This document shows, in pieces, positions 48,401-60,400 of a stretch of 64,000 nt of DNA; position 1 is the stretch's first letter; the number at the start of each line of letters is the position of its first letter. Origin of the DNA: Nepenthes gracilis. Its lineage: Eukaryota; Streptophyta; Magnoliopsida; Caryophyllales; Nepenthaceae. The position numbers were made by a program, and so were the translations under genes. The stretch is from assembly GCA_033239525.1 (NCBI GenBank), contig BSYO01000009.1, positions 18,559,299 to 18,623,298 of the forward strand, written 5' to 3'. The notes beneath the pieces are model-generated. The model saw only the letters and a program-made list of their open reading frames with translations, was not told the origin of the DNA and searched no databases.

Positions 48401-51400
48401 TACTGATCCAAATCTTGCTATTTAAATCCATGGGTTGGTTTTGTTTACGATGTTTCTTTTCCTTCTGTAACTAGGCTGAAAGAAAGGGCTGAGTTTAAAA
48501 GAATGTTTGACTGGGTAATTTTTAGGATGAAGAGGAAAATGGGCTAAGAAACATTGGGCTTGTTTTTTCCAGCCTAAAATAAAGCCCATTGATCAAACAT
48601 GGTTGAGTAAGGACCAAACCACAGGCTGCCCTTTGTTTATAGGAAGTGAAGTGAATTGGGGTGAAATAAGGTAACATCGTATTGATAATTACAAGAATTG
48701 AGGGAAATGAGAGAAAGTGAGGAAACTTGAGGGAATGGAGGAAAGTTATATTTCTCTCCAAAATGAAGTGAAATTCCATTGGGTGCTTCAACTGATGATG
48801 AGACTTACTTTTATTAAAAAATGGATGAATTCTTCTAATTGAATGTATCTTGCAATTCATCAAAAAATCAACCAATCCAATCAAAAATATATATATTTTT
48901 TTGATTGGATGAAACGGAGGTAAATTGAAGGAAGTATAGCTTTTGGTTTCTATTTACTTGTTTATTTAGTTAAAGATTGATGGAAACACCATTAATATGG
49001 ATAAACTAGTAAAGTCTTAAAGCTCATTTAAATGACTTTATTTTACAAAACGTATGCAGACAACATACAAAATAGAATGTATTTTCGTCTATTTTCATTC
49101 CTCACTTTAACTTAATTCTTCTTCACTCAATTACCTTGCAACATATTTTGCCAAACATAGTGGAGAGAAATGAAGCATAAAACAGAGGTATGGCAATGCA
49201 AACAACTCATGAAAGGGAAAAGGGGAGGACAAATTGCAGCAGCTGGCAGTGACAATGGTGTCTCTAGGATGCTTGTTGGAAATGTCTTGAGTGGTCTCTC
49301 GGTGATTGAGGAGTTGGGAAGTAAGGTGTTGGGGTGTGGTTCGCTGAAACTTGTGGCTAGGATTTTTGGGGGCAGGGAGTTAGGGTCCCAGCAATTGTTA
49401 CAGGCTGTTGTTTTGGGATGGTGGCAACTGCGTAAATTTAGGGGGATTGGATTTTTGTATGGCCTAGTGGTTGTTTGTGCTGGAAAATGGTGTTCGATGG
49501 TTTTTGATGGATCAGTGACTGAATTTCTTTTCTTTTTCTGTTTAATTGACTGTGAAGTAATACAGGAAATTCACTCATCTTAGAAAATTTAATGGCCCCT
49601 CTACTTGTATACAACTTTTGCAACCTTTATGCAACTTTCTTCCATGCATAGAAAGAAAGTTTTAAAAAAAAAAAAATTGAAAAAATGAGAAATATAAAAG
49701 TGGCCACCCTCTTTATCTATACATGGAAAGATGGTTGTAAAAGGGTTCCATATAAGTTATATTAGTATTATTTCTCTTTACCCTAAACTGTTAGAAAATA
49801 ATATCCTGAATACTTCTAAAATTTTCTTACTAAATAAATAAGGAAGGTAACTATAGAACCCCAAAAAATACAAAATTCTAAAGTAATCTACATAATAAAA
49901 ATAATACAAAATTATAGGAAATTGCTTTCACTCTCAAAGATGATAATTTTCATTTTCTTCCAGTCCCCATCAATGATGGAGAGTGGTGAGGGAATGGGAG
50001 AGAGAGATTGCCACATGATTCTGAGAGCAAACAAAAGGAACAGTCATAACTATCTACAAAATAAATAAGAACCCAACATTATCAAATGAACATCGGGGTA
50101 TGCAATCTCCCATAAATGAAATCTTAATGCAACAACATCAAACAAACACGAACATTGATGTGTGCAATCTCCTACAATGAACAATTGGGTGTATAATATC
50201 AAGCACTCATAAAATTTAGAGTAGGAAAACAGAGTAGACAGAGCAACAACCTATTTAGTGTTAGAATCAAAATTAAGTCATGTAAATTTTTACATAATTT
50301 GTTTTGTATCATTGAATTTTTTTAGGAATTTAAGTGAATTTAGTTTAAATTTTAGCTACAATTTTCATTACCTCACTGTGAAAATTTGAGACTTTAATGT
50401 ATATTAGTACCAAAAGCCGAAAACCCTCTATATGTGTAAATGAATTCAAGAAATCTCCTTCTATATCCGATTGTTTCTAGTTGCTATTGACTGCTTGTTT
50501 GTATTTTTGCACTTTCAATTAGCAACTTACATGTGTTTGATATTTTTGATGCCATGTGCTTTCTCATGATTGCTTTTTGGGATCAACCCTCACACTTACA
50601 CACGTTCGGGGGTTAACATCGTTGGTGTTTGGCTCCCATTTGGAATGGATGCATTGTATGGTTTTGTAGTTATAAAAATCGGACCATGACACTAGGCGCT
50701 GTTCATGGGAATGTTCACACACATTATTGCTGGCACTGTTCACAAACTAATTTTCTTTTGTAAGTGTTCATGTATTGTTACATTTATCCTTCACGTATTT
50801 GCTTGATATATTACATGAGAAATCTTCCAAAATATACTAGGTCCTTGCACAAACATGGGGTGATAAAAAGCTACAAGTAGAAATGAGAAACAGAGCACAC
50901 AGAACAAAAAGGGTGATAGGGGTGAGATCCAGCTAGCAATACCAAAATGCTAGTTACTCGTAGTAGCGAAAGATTATTTTATGTGATTGATCAAACAAAG
51001 GAAGACTCTGTTACCATATTAAGAGTAAGGGTAATCAGATTGAATTGACTAATGAATCAAAATGAAGTACAAGGCATGCATATATAGACTATGGAAATCT
51101 AAGACAAGGTATGTAGTCCAAAGAATATTCTTCCTAGAACTAACCCATATATTATTTTGAATATTTGGATAGAGGAAATCGTGAATTAAGCTGAACAAAT
51201 ATCGAAACCTAATATTCTCTAACAAGTATGATTTGGTGATAGATAATCCCAATTATTTTGATTTACTCTATCTCTGGTTACTTCGTAAAGGTAATTTGTT
51301 CAAATTATCTGGGGTCCTTCACCTTGCTCACCTTTTTGGTTATTGATTGATGTTGCTTCCACCCCTTTCTCCTACTCCTCTTCACTTCACCAAGTTATAG

Positions 51401-54400
51401 GTAATCCTAATTAGTGATAGGTAATCCCAATTATTGTGATTTACTCTATCTCTTGTTACTTTATAAAGGTAATTTGTTCAGATTATCTGGGGTTATTCAC
51501 CTTGCTCACAGTTTTGGTTATTAAGTGATGTTGCTTCTACCCCTTTCTCCTTCACTTCACCAAGTTTAGTTGTTCCTATAAGAGATTGAATACAATATGG
51601 CAAGTAATAGAATTCATTACAGGGATAAAATCAGCAGGACGTTTGAGCTGCTGATTGGTTTGAAGTTTGAACTGATCATCAACTGACATAAAATTATGGG
51701 TCTACATTTCGCTTATTGTACAGCACTATATGTCATGCTTAAGTGCTCCTACTCTTTTCATTGATCTAACTTGTTTGTGGTGCCTGCCTACTGGACAGGG
51801 AATCATTCTAATGTATTTCATTCTTGGTTTTCTTGTATGATATACACAACTGGTTTCTGTAAATGATGCCAGCTACCACTTTATCCATCCTAATTTATTT
51901 AGCCCAATTTCAATCTCTTTGGTCTTTCTTGCTATAGGCTTTTTTTATTCTCACGTGTCTATTATGCTATATGTTCTTCTCAACTAGGGAACTGATGATA
52001 GCCAACCTCCACCCTCCACTAATGAGCAAACAAAGTACCTGAAGGCCAAGTACAGAACTAGTGGTGCTGGCAAAATGGACAAGAAGAACATGTGTGTGAT
52101 TTTTGCAAATAGGTCTGAGTTGGAGGCTACTCGTATATTTGGTGAATGTCTTGACCGATGATTACACATGCATTTCAGGGCCTTAGGTAAATCTCGTGGT
52201 TTGTGGAGCTTCTTAGTGCGTCCTTCAATGAAGAAGCCTGAGCAAGGGTCTTCAAAAGCTCTTGATAAAACTGTAAGCACTTTTCTCTACTCTCTTTGTG
52301 GATGACTGCAAATGTTTACTGTTATGAGACAAAAGCATGTTACCACTGCGATACTGTGTTGACACAATCATACACCTGGTTGCTGATATTTGAATGCTGT
52401 TAGTTAATTGACAGAGTTTTCCTTTCCTTTTGTTATTTTTATAGATTTTTCTTCTTCTCTCTCTCTTTCTCTCTGTTGACAAAACAATTGCATGGGAGTA
52501 GAAGCTGCTTGATATCCCATTACCGTGTGGGAATGAATTAATGAATGTTAATTTGATACTCAAGCTAAAAACTTCCTTCTTTCAGTCACAATAAATGCTT
52601 AAAATCTGACATCTGGAGTTCTAATTAGCCCACCTCCTCCCTTTTAGGACATGAGCCTTGAACTAACATCATCTGTAAGCATGAAAATTCCAAGCTATGC
52701 ATATCACATTGAATTTGTCACCAAGGCTATTGATGAATTGAGGGTGTACCTATAAGGAAATCATTGTGCAAAACACAATGTAAAAATATATTTCTCGGAT
52801 GTTCTTTTAATTGGTAAAACAACAATAGAATATGTGGAAGTTCAATCTTATATTTACATGTTGTAAAAATCAATCCTTTTAATATGTTCATGAAATGAAT
52901 AAGTTGAAGGGAAATGTACCTTTCATAGTAAAGAAATCGATTGTACAAATGTTTGTTCTCATTGATGTGCATACTAGTATCTCTAGTGACTTGTATTTTC
53001 AAGCAAATCTAAATCATTATGCATATATGCTAGCATTTATTTGATTGACAATCTGTGACTCTGTCTCTTTGGAGACATCTGATAAAATTAGAAAAATACA
53101 GAAAAGATTAGCATCGTGCAAGGATGACATTCACAAATCAAAAAATCATTAAGGTTTTTACTTACCCAAAAAAAATCTGCTGTACTTGGAATATTTTGTG
53201 CATTGCATTGTTTACTTGTTCCAATACTCCTACAAATTGGAGAAGAAAAATGAGGCACCTCAATGTTCCAACACCCCTATAAGGAGGAAGAAAAATGAGG
53301 TGAAAGGGAGTGGGAAAAAAACACATGAGTACTACACTTGGCACACACCTATTCCTATTTATAGAAGAAAGATGTAAAGAGGGAAGTAATAAGGCGGTGG
53401 CCATTTGGCTCCCTCCAATTTATGGGAATAATCAGGGAGTCTTCAGCTCCCTCTATAATAACTGGAGCTGTTTAGCTCTCTCAAATAATGAGCGAGACAT
53501 AAACTATCCCTCCTTTTTGTGAGGGACTGGCTGCCCACCTTTCCTATGTGCCTGCATGTAGAATATGGAAAGAGAGAACTTGGGCTGGCCTATTCCATGG
53601 CTACAACCAAAGTTCTTTCTCATCCCAAATGGTCCAACTGTATGCCACTCCAGACTCGATCCTCTGGTCCTAATCTGTCCACCTTTCTTTCCTATGGCTC
53701 AAACATAGGTAACAATTACCCATACTTTCCTAAAACAACAAGTCTGTAACACTTTGTTCAATACTAAACCGATAGTACCAAATGTTAAGTCTCATTTAAC
53801 CAATTGAAACACATTTTAATAGTAATTGAACTGAAATATTTTAATTCCTATTTCAATTAATTATTCATAATAAAAATTAACTATTACAAATCATAAATGA
53901 CACCTAGCAGTATGTTATAATTGGTCAGATTTAGTAAATTAAAAATTGTCAATTCATATAATCTTTCCATAAAAGTTACTGAGCAATTAAAATTCTACTA
54001 TCATCCTATGCCTTGAATAAACTTGGGCTGTAGAAAAAGTTTCAACCTCTAAAATATTTGTTCATATATTTTCTTATTTTGAATGAACGATTCAATTAAG
54101 AAAATATGAAATTCCTTTCTTATTTGTATTCTACCTTGGCCAAGGATTTATTTATCATCAATTCAATAAAACGTATGCTTTTCATTTTAACAAATAATTG
54201 CCTGAATATATTCAGCTCATGGTCATTTATTGGTGTATTGAAGTATAATTATTTGCCATGAGATACCAAGGCAATCTCAAGTTTAAGGATCTTTTAAACA
54301 ACTATTATGTTTGACATATAAGCAAAACTTCTATCCAAGAATGTCTCGATCATATCAATTCAATGATATTCTCTAATGAACACATGCACATCTACCATCC

Positions 54401-57400
54401 ACATATGTGACCATGAGTTTAGTCAACCCCTTTAAGGGGTTAGGAATTGGAATAATGTGTTTCGTTCTAATTGGAATATTAATATCATATCTAGTGATCT
54501 CATAATCAAGAATATTTATAATTAGAGTTTATAAGCAATTAAATCTCCTAAACATGTTATCACTGTGATAGTAATTTGTTGATCTAATCTAGGATTTTTA
54601 TCATGCAACTAAAAGTAAGATAGAAAATGATAAATGTAAACATTTTTTAACAATATAAATTAATAAGAATATACACAAATTGTAATGCCATTACACTCAG
54701 TACGATTGGCTTTTCAATGCCTTTATTAGTTATAGATCCTTGGAGAAGTGTTAAAATTACTCCATTGTCATTTGGAGGTCACAAGTTGCACCATGGAAAC
54801 AACCTTCTTGCAATATTGCCGTAAATTTGAGTACATTTAACTCTTTATGAACCCCACAATATGGAGCGTCATGCTGTTCTGCCCTTTTAATTTAATATTT
54901 ATATTAAGTGGGTTTATTGTGTCACCTGGTGTCTGGACAATTTGATAAATGTGTTTACTGAGCCTAATAAATCATGTCACATCACAGGTGTATGTTGTGT
55001 CAAAATTTCTAATTCTTTCCCAATTTAATTCTTTCCCAATTGTCTTTGTTTACAACTGATTTACATTTTCTAATAATATCTAAATATTGGAAAATGTATT
55101 TGGCTTAGGTACAAATATGACAGGGTTAATCATGCGCTGATAACCTAACCTTTGCAAATTTTGCTGATACTATAATTTACTCTGCTACCGTCAAATTTGC
55201 AAAGTTTGACAAATCTACCTATGAGTTTCATCAAAATCAAACTAAACCAAATGCTGTTCAACTCTGTTGCAGGTCATTTCTTCTGTTATGCTAGCTCCAG
55301 ATACGAAAAATCATGCTTGATAGTGTCTTCAACTTTTCTTCTGTCTATTGATACCACTTTTATAATGAGCATGTTACATCTCCTCACAAGTGCACTATAT
55401 GGCTTATGAGGCACATGATTAAATCACCTCAAATGTATCCCTTGCATTGTTCCTTGCATTGGTGCCTCGCATACTTTCTCTTGTATATCAATCATTATAA
55501 AACCTATTCCTTCGTCCAAGTTACATTACATCTCTAGATAAATCATACCGTTGTTGTTGTATGACATGGCCACGGAACTACTTAACACAGATGTGATTTA
55601 TCTTAAAGGCTCTTTATAGACCAATCTAATCTTGGTGGAAAAAGACAATTATTTATGCATTGGGAAGTGAGGAAGGGTTTTCGTCCATTTTTTAAAAAGG
55701 TCACTGCTGCTGCTTGTGATGGAGAAGGATCTTCCAACTACTGTCTGACCTAGTCATGAAGTTGCATTGCCTTTTCCATTTCTATTCTTTTTTAAGTTTC
55801 CTATCCTTTAGTTATGATCTCTTATATTTTTCACTATTCTTTCGTTATGCCTTGTGGCTGGTTCACATTTGCACTTGAGTCCTTCCTTAAATTGTTTACT
55901 GTACTCAGAGTTTTGTACATTGTTGACTCTTTCCTTGAATCTTGACCAATTCAAACTTCATAGTCTTTGTTCTTGGTTAATGTAAAAGCTTTATTACTAA
56001 CAAAATATATGTAAGGCTAAAGCTAGGCCAGTAAGCCATAGCCAAAACAAATATAAAAATTAAAATGAACGCTAAATACAATAAGTTTGCAAGCCCAAGT
56101 ATAACATTGCAGTGGATATTTGGTTTAGAATAGATATATTCTTTTTCCTTACCAAATAAAATAGTTTTAGATAGAATAAAAGGGTTAGCATTGTTGCAAT
56201 GTAAGGTTGCTTATGGCTTAAAAGATCATAGGTTCAAGTTCTGAACATACCCTTATTATATTGTATGGTAAAACTACATATATTTGATTCTCCCCAGAAC
56301 TATCAATGCATGAAGCCTCATTTACTGGCCACTCCATAACCTTGTAACTAATTTATGTAATTCTCTTGATATTCTTAGCTTTATAATCCATTTCCTTATC
56401 ATTCAAAGTCTTTCTTTCATCTCCTTCCAAATGCCATAACTGTCAGTACAAAAAAAAGAAAAAAAAAAAGAAAAAATCCTTAAACCGGTCTTTTTGTGAC
56501 TTCCCTCCCTTTGTCCTTCCTATCCAAAGGTTCATATTGTAACCTTCTATTTAGCTTGCTATGACATAACCATGTTGACATGAAGCTCCATACCTTTTTA
56601 GTTGCAACAGTCAAAAGGAGATGCTTATGGGACTCTTCAGCTGTTCTGCATTTTTTCAATATGAGCATTTGAGATCAGTGACCACCCCAAACCTTATTTG
56701 ACTTTCCTTAATAGGCAGCCACCTTGGCATGATTATCTAAGAATTGAAGCTGTGTTTTGTGATACCGATGGAACACACTACACACAAAGGATAAATGCTC
56801 ACCAGTCAAAGGAGAGACAAAAACTAATCACTCAACTTACCACTTTTTGAGATACTGAATAAAGGAGCTCATTACTTAAGGAATACACTAGGAGATACAA
56901 AAATCAGATAAATAAGCACAAAGGCTCAAATCTTCATTCATATACTGAAAATCTTGCATGCCTCAATGAGTGCTATGGATACCCTTTTATATGCTACTTT
57001 GAAACAATCCTCCAAGCATGGGACATGGGAAAATTTAAAGCTAAAGCATGGGGAAAATAAAAAATAGCAAAAAACAATTCCAAGAATAGTAATAACCCAA
57101 TTCATGCACCATAAATGAATTCTGGTCTAGTTTTTATCTGAGCAGCATGAACACCGGCATGGGACACGTACAAGACATGACACAACCCAACACAACATGA
57201 TACTAAAACGGCATTTTTCTTAAATAATGATATAATATATTAGGGGACACGTTAATTAAAATTCATAATATTGATAGATATTGGAATATAAATTATAAAC
57301 AATATTACTTTATATTAAACTATCAATAAAAATGTATATTTATTGTTTATTCATCTAAAAAAATTAACAGGAAGAATCAATATACCAGTGAGATCATATA

Positions 57401-60400
57401 AAAGAGTTGGTGCTGTAAGATATCTCATATGATGAAAAAAGAAGAGAATGAGAGGTTAGGTTCTTAATTATATCTGAATTACCAAATAGCACCAGTATTT
57501 TAGTTTATATTGAGAATATCATTTTTTAGAAAACTTCAAAATGGCTTAATATGCTTAAAATGTGTCAAAGTGTGTTGGAGTCAAAAATAAAAAAGAATAC
57601 TAAATATTTTGACATAATAGCCTAGGTGCAAGTGTCAGTGCTTTTGAGGTTTCTGTTAACTAGCCATAGCTCTCATGGTGAACCTACGTCTCAGCATTTG
57701 AGGCCTTAAAACAAGAGATTGATAGAATTCCAATGACACCTCATTTGGAGAATTAATTATGTGGATGTAGGACCAAATTTGGGCTGACTTGTTCTCCAAT
57801 TGAGCGGGCTCCATATCCAAAAGCATCAAATGAGACTTAGCTAAGTCTTGAAATTGAGTTGGAACTTTGGGCTCATTATGGATGTGGATTGGACTATTGC
57901 ACTTAGCCCTTGCGTCATTTGGCATGTGGTATTTACCATATACCACACTAGGCCATCTCATTGTTTACCTATGCTCAAGCAACATCATGTGGGCTAACTG
58001 AATGGTGAACATCCCAGATGAATTCAGCTTGCTTCTTGGACCAAATTTCTCAGCTTCATTGTTTTCTCCAATAACGGAATGCATCAATTCCCCATTTGTA
58101 ATTCCAAAGTGGAGAGTTTTTGAGATATATGTGATGTACCTGTTTCACCCATTTGTTGGCCTCTCTTTTGCAACTTCCCACAACTTGCTTCATAAAAGCA
58201 GCTTTATTCCACAAATACAATACTTTGTTTACTTCCTGTAATTTGTCTGTAAACACTATTCCAAGCCCCTAATTTTCAGGCATAGGATCATAGCCTGACC
58301 ACAGGAATCTCCTGAACATCCCCTCATTTCCTGACCACAGGAATCTCCTGAACATTCCTGAATCACCTTTAAGATTTCCTTAGGAAGAATCACAGAGCCC
58401 AAGTAAAATTGGATACTTGCCTAGACACTCCTGATTAATTGATACCTGTCAGCATAGGATAATGGTTGAAAGGAGTATTCAAATGCCAAAGCCCTTTAAA
58501 TATTGCTTTTATTATTCTGGTGTGTTTATTTTCTAATGGTTATTCGTTTTTCTTTCCTTAAGCAAAATATTTTCTCCATTGTTCTGTTCTGGTGCAGGAA
58601 AATGGGTCTTTTGAACAGTCTGCTACTGCAAAGGTTGGTGATGGAAAGTCAAATTCGAACGAGTTTCAGCGATTTGAAGTCTTAAGGAGTGAGCTCGTGG
58701 AACTTGAAAAAAGAGTTAAAAGAAGTGCTAATAAGTCTGAAAATGAGGTATCTTTTAAACATTTGGTTTTTATACTTGGTCAACCAGTATTTAATGATAC
58801 ATTTCTCTTTTGGCTATTGCTGCTTGCTTTTCTTTTCATTTTCCATTGTTGATGATAGTATTCCATAGAATTAAAGCATGTTGGATGAAGTGGAAATGCT
58901 TTAGGATTCTGTGTTATCAGAGAATAGGTGCAAACTTGAAGTTAAGCAAAATAAAAAAGGTGTATTAGGCCAACGTGCTATGTAGAATGGAATGCTAAGC
59001 AGCGAATGTGGTTATTAGATCAGCTATGCTGTTTAGAGTGGAGTGCTAAATGGCTAAGTACCAACATGTTCGAAAAATAGCAGTGGCAAAGATAACAGTA
59101 ATGTCAAGCTGAATACATAGTCACACAAGGAGGGGTAAGATTTGTAATTATATAAATTGGGGAAAGTTAAGTTGGTGCCAAGAGAAGATAAAAATCCTAG
59201 ACTACATTTGAAGTAGTTTGGTCTTGTGAGACCTATATTCATTATCTAATGGCAATGAAAAAGCCATATAGCTTTCCCCACATTATAGGAAAGAAGGGTG
59301 AGTTTATTTAGGGGTGAGGGAGTGCCTTTAAAAAGTCAAGTAAAGATGGAGAGAGATAGTCCATTGTTAGGAAGCACAAACACTTCTTCCAGGAGTAGCA
59401 TTTCTGCATGAGGCACACATCCAATATGGACACCCTTTGGACATGCTTAGACACGCTTGGAATAATTCAATTTGGACATGCTAGGACACTTTCAGACTTG
59501 CTAGTTTGGCTCTTTTCCAAAAATCTGTAGAACAATGTATCATAACAATTTTTTTTTGTTGATTAGCTAAAATAATATACTCTATTTATTTGAGAGAACT
59601 TGCTATTCAAATCAATCACTTAAGAAAAATACATAGAGATAGCACTTGTGCTGGCTTAAAGTTATTCCAACTAAAATTAGAGGCCAAGATATTTAAAAAA
59701 AATTTTGGTACCTGTTATTTCCTAACTAAGAAAAATAGAGAAAGGGAGTAGAAATATGCCATTTGCAACGTATAGATTTGATCATAGATGACAATATTGA
59801 TCGATATACATGGCTATTAGAAGCTCCTGTTGCTAGTGTTTTTCGATACGAGAATATTATTGTAATACCTTCATATCGATAACATGTCACAATATATCAA
59901 CTAATATATATCAATCAAAGTTTTTTCTTTGCTTCCCTTCTTAGAAGCCTAACTCCATTTTTTCTTTAATAAATTCAACTCTTCTTAAAAAGCTTAAATC
60001 CTTGTCTTGTAGAATTATAGGATATGCAAATAACAGAAGTTTGTTTTAGTGATCCAAGAATATATTAACCTCAATTTTGATAAAATTTATTACACTCTTC
60101 AAATAGTAAATATAGAATAAAAGAGAGTTAAATTTTAGTTTATACCTTAGTTTGATGTGATCATGAGAATTTTTTTTCCCCACATACGCAACATTTGATA
60201 TAGATACATAATGGCTAACACAATCGATACACACGAATTAACTTCCGAGGTCGAGCAGTCCATCTTACCTTGCACTGCTTACAGATCCTGTGTCCATATG
60301 GCTGTAACTTATACCAATGCGAATAAATTTTAAGCAATGGTTTTTAGGACTTATTTTGTGTAAAATACTTGTGCTTTATCAATTTTATTCCCATATTATT

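Larger units (their letters stand above)
46583..51987 (+). other. Intron 11 (5405 bp)
   Basis: Contains a MITE-like element (48628-49160) and a 178-bp tandem duplication (51236-51580). 50268-50535 begins TGTTAGAATC and has LTR-like traits (CTCTATATGTG), but no boundaries could be fixed. The open frames at 48522-48884 and 49170-49583 are not supported as genes. Confidence 0.6.
52675..58597 (+). other. Intron 14 (5923 bp)
   Basis: Holds a U6-like pseudogene (53063-53159), a SINE-like tRNA head (56175-56300) and a poly-A-like run (56451-56476). It also has a 57130-57250 stretch of GACACG/CACAACC-type words seen in similar form (GTGTCC) at 59430-59480 and 60470-60510. 53170-55000 may be an old retroelement that I cannot assign. 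No gene. Confidence 0.6.

Noticed and set aside
49170..49583. 137-codon open frame on plus in intron 11
   Set aside because: Gly/Val/Leu-rich translation of a G-rich stretch; no known domain, no sign of splicing into the gene, and it would break the verified exon 11-12 frame.
50268..50535. Possible copia solo LTR in intron 11
   Set aside because: TGTTAGAATC start and CTCTATATGTG are suggestive, but no matching end, target duplication or second copy was found in the window.
53063..53159. Functional U6 gene
   Set aside because: Several internal losses, a changed ACAGAGA box, and no USE/TATA pair upstream.
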